DNA of 64,000 nucleotides from Runella zeae DSM 19591 (GTDB lineage Bacteria; Bacteroidota; Bacteroidia; Cytophagales; Spirosomataceae): contig NZ_AUIF01000037.1 in the NCBI RefSeq assembly GCF_000423565.1, forward strand, positions 53,280-117,279, written 5' to 3'. A program made the position numbers and the translations under genes. The notes under the pieces are model-generated. The model saw only the letters and a program-made list of their open reading frames with translations. It was not told the origin of the DNA and did no database searches. Shown here one piece after another: positions 32,959 through 41,662 of this stretch (position 1 is its first letter; every line of letters begins with the position of its first letter).

Positions 32959-35727
32959 ATGAAAAAAATCTACTATACTCTTTCATTGGGATTGTGGGCT
33001 TTGTCGCTGCAAGCTCAGGTGATTGACGAAGCCTACAACCAAAAAATAAAAGAGTTTACGACCGATACCAAATTCTTGCCTTCGTCGGTATTGAATCTTC
33101 CTATTGATGCAAAAGTGCCTTCGCCGCTCAAGCACTTCGGTGCTATCATTGGAGCAGAAGGGGTACTGCATCGTACTTCCGAAATTTATGGGTATTTCCA
33201 AAAATTGACCGAAACCTCGCCGCATATTACCATGCAACAAGCAGGTATAAGTGAAGAAGGACGCCCGATGAATCTGATAGCGATTGGTAGCAAAGAAACC
33301 CTCAAAAAACTTGAACATTATAAAAAACAACTAGCTCTCCTAGCCGACCCACGCAAGCTAGTAGGGCAAGATGTGAGTAAAATTTTGGTGGATTCGAAGG
33401 TGGTTTATTATCTCAACGGAGGTATGCACTCTCCTGAGATGGGCTCTCCCGAAATGCTGATGGAACTGGCCTATCGGTTGGTAACAAGCCAAGCACCTGA
33501 TATCAAGGCCATTCGTGAAAATATCATCGTACTCATCAATCCCGTCTCCGAACCCGACGGCTGGGACAAGCAAGTAGAGTGGTATTATCGCTATTCTAAA
33601 GCTCGTAAGTCTTATGATGATGGCTTCCCAAAATCGCCACCGTATTGGGGTAAATATACCTACCACGACAACAACCGCGATGGTCTTCAGATATCGCAAG
33701 CTATTACCAAAACCATTTATAAAATCTACTACGATTGGCACCCGATTGCAATGCTCGACTTGCACGAATCGGTGCCTTTGCTGTATATATCTACTGGTAC
33801 AGGGCCGTACAACGAAACCATCGACCCTATCACTATCGGCGAATGGCAAGTCATGGCCGACCATGATATGACTTCCCTTGCGACTCAAGGTTTGCCAGGG
33901 GCGTTCAATTGGGCATTTTATGATGGATGGTATCCAGGATACGGTATTTGGGTGGCCAACAATCACAACTCTATCGGGCGTTTTTATGAGACTTTTGGCA
34001 ATGCAGGTGCCAATACTTATTTGCGCGATTTGTCAAACCAAAAATACGCGGGCGATGCGGTCACGAGCAAAGAATGGTATCGGCCCTATCCAGCTACCGA
34101 AAAAGTGAATTGGTCTTTTCGTAACAACATCAACTATATGCAGGCGGGGGTGATAGCCTCTTTGTCTTATGCGGCTACCAACGGTCAGTTGTTGTTGAAA
34201 AACTTTTATCAAAAAAGTCTTAACAATATCAAAAAAGGCATAGAAGAAACGCCACGGGCTTTTGTAATCCCTAAAAACCAACGCGACCCTGCAATGGCAG
34301 CTTATTTGGTAAATCAGCTTCGGGGGCAAGGCATCGAAATTCACAAAGCTGAATCAGGAGCTAATCAGGGTGATTATGTGGTTTTGTTAAACCAACCTTA
34401 CCGCAATTTGGCGGTGTCGTTGTTGACCAAACAAAACTATCCTAAAGAAGCGAAGTTTCCACCTTACGACGATATTGCTTGGATGCTGGGGTACTTGTAT
34501 GGGGTTACGGTGACTCCGCAAGATACCATAAAATACCAACTAAGTGACCTTAAAATGGTAGCCAACGACGTGAAATACGTGGGCGAAATCAAAGGAGAAG
34601 GAGGTAATTATGTGCTTCCTTACAAAGCTCAAAATACGGTATTACCTGCGATTTATTGGCTTTATTCTCAAAATAAAGACGCCAAAGCGGTAGTGTTAGA
34701 CGCCAAAGCTACCGTCGAAGGATTGAAAGATACCCTCGCGGCGGGAAGTATCGTATTCAAAGGAATCACGGCTGAGCAAGCCAAGCAACTGACGGCTCAG
34801 TTTGGGTTTGATTTACAATTGTCCAAAACGCTCCCTACTGTCAAACAGCACGAAATCGTCGCCCCTCGCGTGGCTATTTATCATAGCTGGTACAATACCC
34901 AAGATGAAGGCTGGGCGCGTTATACCTTTGAGCAGCGGGGTATTCCTTATACGTCTATTCACAAAGACATGTTGAAAGCTGGGGATTTGAGGAAAAAATT
35001 TGACGTTATTTTAATGCCTCGAATGCGTGGCGGAGTGAGTGATTTTATCCACGAAATTGACCCCAAATTTGGCCCTCTTGCTTACACCAAAACCAACGAA
35101 TTTCCTTCACATGGCACGCCTGACTCAACACCGGATATGACTGGTGGGCCAGGTTTTGAGGGGGTAGAGCAGCTCAAAAAATTTGTGGAAGCAGGAGGTG
35201 TTCTGATTACTCTCGACAATACCTCTATGATGATAGCCGAAGCAGGAATAGCGCGCGATTTGAAAGTCTATAACGCGCCTACGCTTTTTCATCCGGGGTC
35301 GGTGGTGCAGGTCAAGGCCCGTCAAAAAGAGCATCCGATTCTGTACGGCTATCCTGAGGTATTTTATCTTTTTAAAGGTATGGGGCCTTTGTTGCAAACC
35401 GAAAAAAGAGACCGCGACATGATGCTCCTTCAATATGGGACTAAGCTCCTCAAAGAAGATGAAGAGTATAAAGGGCCTATCATGGGGATGCCCGACAAAA
35501 AAGTAGTGAAAACACCCGACAATCAGACTCCTAAAAAAGAAGACCCCTATGTACTATCGGGTATGGTGCGCAACGAACAAACGATTATCGGTCATGGGGG
35601 AATTTTTAACGTACCCGTCGGACAAGGCCGTGTGATTGCCTTTACGTTTGACCCTCTGCATCGTTTTCTAAATCACCACGATGCGCCGCTACTTTGGAAT
35701 GCAATTATCAATTGGAATCATCTTTAA
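32959..35727 (+). CDS. Secreted M14-family zinc carboxypeptidase, copy 2
   Basis: 922 residues, signal peptide MKKIYYTLSLGLWALSLQAQ. It aligns end to end with copy 1 by eye (VIDEAYNQKIKEFTTDTKFL against KIDETYNQKIKEYTTDTRFL; GMHSPEMGSPE against GLHSPEMGSPE), roughly two-thirds identical. It keeps the zinc site HSPE, DLHESVPLLY and GRFYETFGN, and the amidotransferase-like C-terminal region. A recent tandem duplication of copy 1. The two are probably co-transcribed despite the hairpin between them. Confidence 0.9.
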   Translation: MKKIYYTLSLGLWALSLQAQVIDEAYNQKIKEFTTDTKFLPSSVLNLPIDAKVPSPLKHFGAIIGAEGVLHRTSEIYGYFQKLTETSPHITMQQAGISEEGRPMNLIAIGSKETLKKLEHYKKQLALLADPRKLVGQDVSKILVDSKVVYYLNGGMHSPEMGSPEMLMELAYRLVTSQAPDIKAIRENIIVLINPVSEPDGWDKQVEWYYRYSKARKSYDDGFPKSPPYWGKYTYHDNNRDGLQISQAITKTIYKIYYDWHPIAMLDLHESVPLLYISTGTGPYNETIDPITIGEWQVMADHDMTSLATQGLPGAFNWAFYDGWYPGYGIWVANNHNSIGRFYETFGNAGANTYLRDLSNQKYAGDAVTSKEWYRPYPATEKVNWSFRNNINYMQAGVIASLSYAATNGQLLLKNFYQKSLNNIKKGIEETPRAFVIPKNQRDPAMAAYLVNQLRGQGIEIHKAESGANQGDYVVLLNQPYRNLAVSLLTKQNYPKEAKFPPYDDIAWMLGYLYGVTVTPQDTIKYQLSDLKMVANDVKYVGEIKGEGGNYVLPYKAQNTVLPAIYWLYSQNKDAKAVVLDAKATVEGLKDTLAAGSIVFKGITAEQAKQLTAQFGFDLQLSKTLPTVKQHEIVAPRVAIYHSWYNTQDEGWARYTFEQRGIPYTSIHKDMLKAGDLRKKFDVILMPRMRGGVSDFIHEIDPKFGPLAYTKTNEFPSHGTPDSTPDMTGGPGFEGVEQLKKFVEAGGVLITLDNTSMMIAEAGIARDLKVYNAPTLFHPGSVVQVKARQKEHPILYGYPEVFYLFKGMGPLLQTEKRDRDMMLLQYGTKLLKEDEEYKGPIMGMPDKKVVKTPDNQTPKKEDPYVLSGMVRNEQTIIGHGGIFNVPVGQGRVIAFTFDPLHRFLNHHDAPLLWNAIINWNHL

Positions 35728-35757
35728 TTTTTTTTCATACACTTCTTTATTTCAACT

Positions 35758-38547
35758 ATGCTTAAAAACTTTCTTCAATCACTTCTTATCATGTTGCTGT
35801 TGGGTATTACGGTGGCATGGTCCCAAACGATACCTTCTCCCAAAGAACATTTTGGGTTTAACATTGGTGACGATTATCAACTTTCTAATTACACTCAAAC
35901 AGAAGCTTATTTTAAAAAATTGGCGGCTTCGGATAGGGCAAAATTAGTTGATATTGGAATGACCGAAGAAGGTCGTCACCAATATATGTTGATCGTGTCA
36001 TCGCCCGAAAATCTCAAAAAATTGGCTCGCTATCAAGAAATTTCGACCAAGATGGCACGTGCCGAAGGTATCAGCGAAGCGCAAGCACGGGCTTTGGCCA
36101 ACGAAGGTAAGGCAGTCGTATGGATTGACGGAGGGCTTCACTCCACAGAGACCGTAGCTACAATGCAGCTCATCGAAACGGCATGGCAACTCATAAGCCG
36201 CAAAGACCCCGAAAATATGCGGATTCTTGACAATGTAGTGGTGCTACTTACCCATGCCAACCCCGACGGACACGAATTGGTGGGGAATTGGTATATGCGC
36301 AACCCTACACCCGAAAAGCGTTCGCTTGATCAGCTGCCTCGTTTGTATCAAAAATACGTAGGCCACGACAACAACCGCGACTTTTTTATGTTGCATATGA
36401 AAGAGTCACAAAATATTGGTCGTCAGTTGTTTGTAGAATGGATTCCGCAGATTATGTACAACCACCACCAACGTGGGCCTGCGGGTTCGATTTTGGCTGG
36501 GCCACCTTACCGCGACCCTTTCAATTATGTATTTCATCCATTGATGATTACGGGCATTGACGCGGTAGGGGCAGCGATGGTCAATCGCCTCATTTCCGAA
36601 GATAAGCCAGGTTTTACTCGCCTTAATGGTTCGGTTTTTTCTACTTGGTACAATGGTGGTTTGCGTACCACTACGCACTTCCACAACATGATTGGGCTTT
36701 TGACCGAAATCATCGGCGGCCCTACTCCCGAAAATGTGCCGCTTGTCCCCAACCGCTTGATTCCAAATGGAGCCACCCCTTTTCCCGTAACCCCCCAAAA
36801 ATGGCACTTCAAGCAATCAATCGACTATTCGTTGTCGCTCAACTATGCTGTATTGGACTATGCTGCTCGCCACAGCGACGAGTTGCTATACAATATTTAT
36901 CACATGGGTAGAAATTCGATTGAACGTGGTAGTACAGATTACTGGACGCTTTCTCCCAAAAAAGTAGATGCTATCACAGCTGCTCAAAAAAGTGATAGAA
37001 GTTCTAAGCCCGATTCGGCCAATGCCGCCAACGACCCACTTGGATTTAGAGGAGGTATACCCGTAAAATACTATGATGCGGTATTGAAAGACAAAAACCT
37101 TCGTGATGCACGTGGGTATATTATTCCTTCTACTCAACGTGACTTTCCTACGGCGGTTAAGTTTGTGAATGCTTTGATTAAAACAGGTATCTTAGTACAT
37201 AAAGCTACGGCTGAGTTTAGTGTAGGTGGCAAAACTTACCCTGCGGGTTCGTATATCGTCAAAACCGCACAGGCGTTTCGTCCACATGTATTGGATATGT
37301 TTGAACCGCAAGATCACCCCAACGATTTTCCTTATCCGGGTGGGCCTCCTACGCGTCCATATGATGCTGCTGGATGGACTCTTGCCTATCAAATGGGTGT
37401 AGAATTTGACCGTGTTTTAGACGGGTTTGATGGGCCTTTCCAAGCCGTTCCGTACGGAGAAGTACAATCACCTGCTGGAAAAATAGAGAGTGCGGCGCCG
37501 GGTGGATATACTTTGAGTGCCCAAGCGAACAATTCTTTCATTGTGGTCAACGAGTTGTTGAGTGCGGGAGTAGAAGTATACCGCTTACCGCAAGGATTGG
37601 CCGGCAAGTCGTCGGTAGAAGCAGGGGCATTTTACGTAGCTGCTTCAGCCAAAGCCAAGCCTATTTTAGAAAAAGCCGCCAAAGAATTGGGTCTCGAAGT
37701 AAGTGGGGTTGCTAAACGCCCAACGAGCGGATTGGCCAAAGTGGCACCGCTAAAAATTGCCCTTTGGGACAACTACGGAGGCTCTATGCCGTCGGGTTGG
37801 GTACGTTGGCTGATGGAGCAGTATAAGTTTCCGATGCAAGTAGTGTACGCCCAAGATATTGATGCGGGTGATTTACGCAAAAAATTTGATGTAATCATTT
37901 TTGTAACGCGCGCAATTCCTGCCGCCGGAGGTGGCCGCGACAACGATATCTACAGCATTTATTCTAGTCGGGAACCCAAGACAGAAGATATTCCAGCTGA
38001 GTATCATCGTTGGTTAGGACGTATTACTGCCAACAAATCTATTCCGCAGATAAAGAAATTTTTAGAGGAAGGCGGTAAAGTAGTGACCATCGGAAGTAGC
38101 ACCAATTTGGCATATCATTTGGGCTTACCCGTAAAAAGTGCTCTCAACGAAATGACCAACGCAGGCGTAGAGCGTCCACTGCCAGCCGAAAAATATTATA
38201 TTCCTGGAAGTGTTTTGCGGGTCACTCTTGATTCTACGCAAGCAGCTACTTGGGGAATGTCTGCGCAAACGGATGTTTACTTCGATTCGAGTCCCGTCTT
38301 CAAGCTTGCACCAGCGGCAGTAGCCAAAGGGCAAGTAAAGCCTTTAGCGTGGTTTTCGACTGCCAAACCCCTTCGTAGTGGTTGGGCGTGGGGGCAGGCC
38401 TACATTCAGGATGGCGTAGCGGCCTTTGAAGCACCCGTAGGCGCTGGCAAGCTCTATGCTTTTGGACCCGAGATTACGTTCCGAACCCAAGCGCAAGGAA
38501 CGTTTAAACTACTCTTTAATCAACTTTATTCCGTAGCTAATTTCTAG
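35758..38547 (+). CDS. Secreted M14-family zinc carboxypeptidase, copy 3 (divergent)
   Basis: 929 residues with a signal peptide (cleavage near AWSQ). It has the same plan as copies 1 and 2 but is distant: zinc motif HSTE in WIDGGLHSTETVATMQ, asparagine-rich VGHDNNRDFFML, MIGLLTEIIGGPTP (likely catalytic Glu), and a C-terminal amidotransferase-like region (KIALWDNYGGSMPSGWVRWL). It follows copy 2 by 30 bases. The distance suggests a different substrate or older duplication. A strong terminator follows. Confidence 0.88.
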   Translation: MLKNFLQSLLIMLLLGITVAWSQTIPSPKEHFGFNIGDDYQLSNYTQTEAYFKKLAASDRAKLVDIGMTEEGRHQYMLIVSSPENLKKLARYQEISTKMARAEGISEAQARALANEGKAVVWIDGGLHSTETVATMQLIETAWQLISRKDPENMRILDNVVVLLTHANPDGHELVGNWYMRNPTPEKRSLDQLPRLYQKYVGHDNNRDFFMLHMKESQNIGRQLFVEWIPQIMYNHHQRGPAGSILAGPPYRDPFNYVFHPLMITGIDAVGAAMVNRLISEDKPGFTRLNGSVFSTWYNGGLRTTTHFHNMIGLLTEIIGGPTPENVPLVPNRLIPNGATPFPVTPQKWHFKQSIDYSLSLNYAVLDYAARHSDELLYNIYHMGRNSIERGSTDYWTLSPKKVDAITAAQKSDRSSKPDSANAANDPLGFRGGIPVKYYDAVLKDKNLRDARGYIIPSTQRDFPTAVKFVNALIKTGILVHKATAEFSVGGKTYPAGSYIVKTAQAFRPHVLDMFEPQDHPNDFPYPGGPPTRPYDAAGWTLAYQMGVEFDRVLDGFDGPFQAVPYGEVQSPAGKIESAAPGGYTLSAQANNSFIVVNELLSAGVEVYRLPQGLAGKSSVEAGAFYVAASAKAKPILEKAAKELGLEVSGVAKRPTSGLAKVAPLKIALWDNYGGSMPSGWVRWLMEQYKFPMQVVYAQDIDAGDLRKKFDVIIFVTRAIPAAGGGRDNDIYSIYSSREPKTEDIPAEYHRWLGRITANKSIPQIKKFLEEGGKVVTIGSSTNLAYHLGLPVKSALNEMTNAGVERPLPAEKYYIPGSVLRVTLDSTQAATWGMSAQTDVYFDSSPVFKLAPAAVAKGQVKPLAWFSTAKPLRSGWAWGQAYIQDGVAAFEAPVGAGKLYAFGPEITFRTQAQGTFKLLFNQLYSVANF

Positions 38548-38571
38548 CGCTATCTTAGTTTAACCTCGCTG

Positions 38572-38612
38572 CCGCACCAAGTAGTATTTGCTGCTTGGTG
38601 CGGTGTTTTTTT
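38572..38612 (+). terminator. Intrinsic terminator ending the M14 cluster
   Basis: CCGCACCAAG (38572-38581) pairs with CTTGGTGCGG (38594-38603), followed by TGTTTTTTT. Confidence 0.92.
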
Positions 38613-38866
38613 AGGGGCTTATTCAAAATACTTTTTGTTCATCCCAAAAGCTTTCCCTGAAGATAGTGATATACCTTCACTTACTCCTTGACCATTTTTA
38701 TTGATGTAAAATAGCGAGTTACTTGACTTCCTTTTTTGTTATTAATTATCTTTGGAATCCTATATGGTACCCTTTTGTTGTTAAAAGGGTTAGTTTTTAG
38801 GAAACTAACTCTTTTGAAATGACTGTTTTATAGTACCCAACGTTAAAAAACTCTTACCCTATTGTA
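38613..38866 (+). promoter_or_regulatory. Promoter and structured leader of the first hybrid sensor
   Basis: TATCTTTG (38747-38754) is a good -7 box, so RNA should begin near 38760. The leader then offers two mutually exclusive stems. Stem A pairs ACCCTTTT (38769-38776) with AAAAGGGT (38783-38790). Stem B pairs 38783-38796 with 38802-38815 over 14 positions (one G-U). Both use 38783-38790, so only one can form. Confidence 0.5.
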
Positions 38867-41611
38867 ATGAAAATACTCTTCTTTGTTGTTTGCTGTTTTT
38901 GTTCTTTCATTGCACTTAGCCAAGAGGTTGTTCTCACTCCCACTACAAAATCTTTAAATATTACTGACCAAATTGCGGTGTTTGAAGATAAAAATGCCTC
39001 TCTTTCGTTTCCGCAAGTCCAGCAGCAGGTATTCACGCCTTTTTCCCAAAGATCTATTCTTATCCCCTTTTCTGATGAAGCCTTTTGGGTAAAGTTTAAG
39101 GTTAAAAATACGCATCCCGCCCAAGACGATTGGATATTGGATTGGAGCAATTTTTTTGCCGAATATGTTTCGTTTTTTGTGCAACAAAAAGACGGCTCTT
39201 TTCGGGAAATAAAAAAAGGAGCGCTGGTACCTCGTGGCAATGCTCAGAGAGATAACCCTTACATAACCTTCAAAATTGGATATAGAGAAGAAAAGGTTTT
39301 TTATGTTAAAATATTGAGTCAAAGGGGGTTGTATGGAAGATTTACGATGCTGACGCCCGCATCCATGGCAGCAGAGCAGATTGATGATGCCAAGTCAGGA
39401 AGTTTTATGAATGGCCTCATTGTTTTGAGACTCGTCTATGTACTGCTCTTGGCGGCATTTGTGGTCAAAGAGTTGGCTTTCAGGCGTTATTCTATCCTGC
39501 TTATCATGAAGTCGTTTGCCTATTGGGGGTTTGTGGGCGTTCTTGGGGGCTTTTTTACCGACAATGTCACTACGTCTCTGACCATCAATTTCCTTAGTTA
39601 TCATGTCTTGCCCATTGGTCAGGTTTTGGCGGCTACGGCTATTTTACCGATAGCTCGTTTTCCTTCGTTTGTAAGTCATGCTTTCAAAATAGTGGTGGCG
39701 GTTACGCTTGTGTTGGCGTTGGGTATCATATTTGATTATCGGTGGTATTGGCTCAAAGCAAGTACTTACTTAATCATCAGTACTCAATTAAGTATTTTCG
39801 GTTTATATATTGTGGCCGTATGGCGAAAATACCCCCTTAATTGGTACTATTCGGTACCGTTTTTGTTGGGAATTGGAAGCTACATTTTTATCCAGATGCG
39901 GCTCGTAAGTTGGGTCAATTTTGGGTGGATTTTTGCTTTTGCCAACTTCTGTTTTATCTCCGAGATCTTTGTGTTTGGCGTGTTTTTGAGTCGGATTATT
40001 CAAAATTATGAAAAGGAGTGTTTGATATCCCAAAAAGAATTGCGCTTCAATCAAGAGCAAGCCTCACGACTCAAAGAACTCGATGAGCTCAAGACCAATT
40101 TTTTTACCAATATATCTCACGAGTTTAGGACGCCTCTTACGCTATTGATCGGGCCGCTTGCTGATTTTCAGAAAAAATACCCCGGCGAGAAGTTGGTGGA
40201 AATAATGCAGCGTAATATTATGCGTTTGCAGTCATTGATAAATCAACTGCTCGATTTGTCAAAATTAGAAGCAGGCAAACTGCAAGCTGAAATACAAAAA
40301 GGAGATTTAGCACTTCATCTACGGCACTTGTTTGGGTCTTTTGAATCATTGGCTCAAAGTCGGAATATTATTTTTCATTACGAACAAACCTATACCCACG
40401 AAGAGGCGTATTTTGATGCAGACAAAATCGAAAAAATCGTAACCAATTTACTTTCCAATGCTTTTAAGTTTACGCCCCAAAATGGTCGTGTTCATGTAAG
40501 AGTACAAACTACCTTAGAAGAACTCAAAATCGTGGTGCATGATTTTGGAATTGGAATTGCGCCCGAAAGACTTCCTCATATTTTTGATCGTTTTTATCAG
40601 GTCGACAATTCGGCGGGGCGTCATTATGAAGGAACAGGCATTGGGTTGGCTTTGGTCAAAGAGCTCATCGAAGTGCTGAAAGGAAACGTAAATGTAGAAA
40701 GTGTAGTAGGCAAAGAAACGATCTTTACCGTCAATATCCCTATTGGCAGAATGACTTGGGAGAGCCAAATCATTGACCATGATTATCTAGAAATAATACC
40801 CCCTCTGCCAGCAGTAGTACACAATAGCAATGAAGTAGAAAGTGTCACTGAGGGGCAGTTGCCGATTGTGCTTTTGGTAGAAGACAATCCTGATTTGCGA
40901 GTTTATATGCGTGCCATTTTCGAAAATCAATATCAAATCATCGAAGCTATTGACGGACAACAAGGACTCGAAAAAGCCCTCGAGTATATTCCAGATTTGG
41001 TGATTTGTGACTTGATGATGCCGCGCCTCGATGGCCTAGGGCTTTGTAAAGCACTACGCTCTGATATTCGCACTAGTCATGTCCCGATCATCATGCTTAC
41101 GGCCAAATCTACCATGCAAGATCGGCTAGAAGGGCTAGAGCTAGGGGCGGACGATTATCTGACCAAGCCTTTTAATCGTGACGAGATGGAAGTTAGGGTA
41201 CAAAATCTTATCCGCCAACGCGAAGTACTGCGCCAAAAGTATGGACAACAAATAGTCGAAAGCATGGCTCAGGTAAGAGAAAAGCCCGTATTGTCTCTCA
41301 ATGAGCAGTTTTTGCAAAAAGCGGTGGCAGTAGTGGAAGAACACCTGAGCGATAGTAATTTTGATGTTGAGCTTTTTTGTAAAGCTATGAATATGAGTCG
41401 CAGCAATATGCACCGCAAACTCCGTGCTTTGACCAGTCAATCAGCAACGGAGTTTATCCGTTGGATCCGGTTAGAGCGAGCTGCCGAGCTTCTCAAACGC
41501 CGCACCGGAACCGTCTCCGATATTGCTTTTCAGGTGGGTTTTGAAAGTTTGCCTTACTTTTCAAAGAGCTTTCAAGAACAGTTCGGAATACCACCTTCTG
41601 AGTACAGATAA
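38867..41611 (+). CDS. Hybrid sensor kinase / response regulator with 7TMR-DISM input and AraC output
   Basis: 914 residues. Signal peptide (1-19), a 7TMR-DISMED2-like sensor domain (~25-165), seven membrane helices (~182-375) and a coiled linker. The kinase core has H418 in TNISHEFRTPLTLL, N-box NLLSNAFKF and G boxes DFGIGIAPERLPHIFDRF and GTGIGLALVKEL. The receiver (668-785) has phospho-acceptor D715 in LVICDLMMP, and an AraC helix-turn-helix closes the protein (815-914, IAFQVGFESLPYFSKSFQEQFGIPPSEYR region). One protein senses, transmits and binds DNA. The second copy follows 51 bases later. Confidence 0.92.
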   Translation: MKILFFVVCCFCSFIALSQEVVLTPTTKSLNITDQIAVFEDKNASLSFPQVQQQVFTPFSQRSILIPFSDEAFWVKFKVKNTHPAQDDWILDWSNFFAEYVSFFVQQKDGSFREIKKGALVPRGNAQRDNPYITFKIGYREEKVFYVKILSQRGLYGRFTMLTPASMAAEQIDDAKSGSFMNGLIVLRLVYVLLLAAFVVKELAFRRYSILLIMKSFAYWGFVGVLGGFFTDNVTTSLTINFLSYHVLPIGQVLAATAILPIARFPSFVSHAFKIVVAVTLVLALGIIFDYRWYWLKASTYLIISTQLSIFGLYIVAVWRKYPLNWYYSVPFLLGIGSYIFIQMRLVSWVNFGWIFAFANFCFISEIFVFGVFLSRIIQNYEKECLISQKELRFNQEQASRLKELDELKTNFFTNISHEFRTPLTLLIGPLADFQKKYPGEKLVEIMQRNIMRLQSLINQLLDLSKLEAGKLQAEIQKGDLALHLRHLFGSFESLAQSRNIIFHYEQTYTHEEAYFDADKIEKIVTNLLSNAFKFTPQNGRVHVRVQTTLEELKIVVHDFGIGIAPERLPHIFDRFYQVDNSAGRHYEGTGIGLALVKELIEVLKGNVNVESVVGKETIFTVNIPIGRMTWESQIIDHDYLEIIPPLPAVVHNSNEVESVTEGQLPIVLLVEDNPDLRVYMRAIFENQYQIIEAIDGQQGLEKALEYIPDLVICDLMMPRLDGLGLCKALRSDIRTSHVPIIMLTAKSTMQDRLEGLELGADDYLTKPFNRDEMEVRVQNLIRQREVLRQKYGQQIVESMAQVREKPVLSLNEQFLQKAVAVVEEHLSDSNFDVELFCKAMNMSRSNMHRKLRALTSQSATEFIRWIRLERAAELLKRRTGTVSDIAFQVGFESLPYFSKSFQEQFGIPPSEYR

Positions 41612-41662
41612 TGTGTAATGAATCACTTAATGTTCATTATAGACAACTTTTGATAGGTGTTT

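Noticed and set aside
33358..33966. 202-residue minus-strand frame inside M14 copy 2
   Set aside because: Lies entirely antisense to a well-supported gene, with no start context or family pattern. A frame shadow. Similar long antisense frames in the other M14 copies (for example 36406-36816) were rejected for the same reason.
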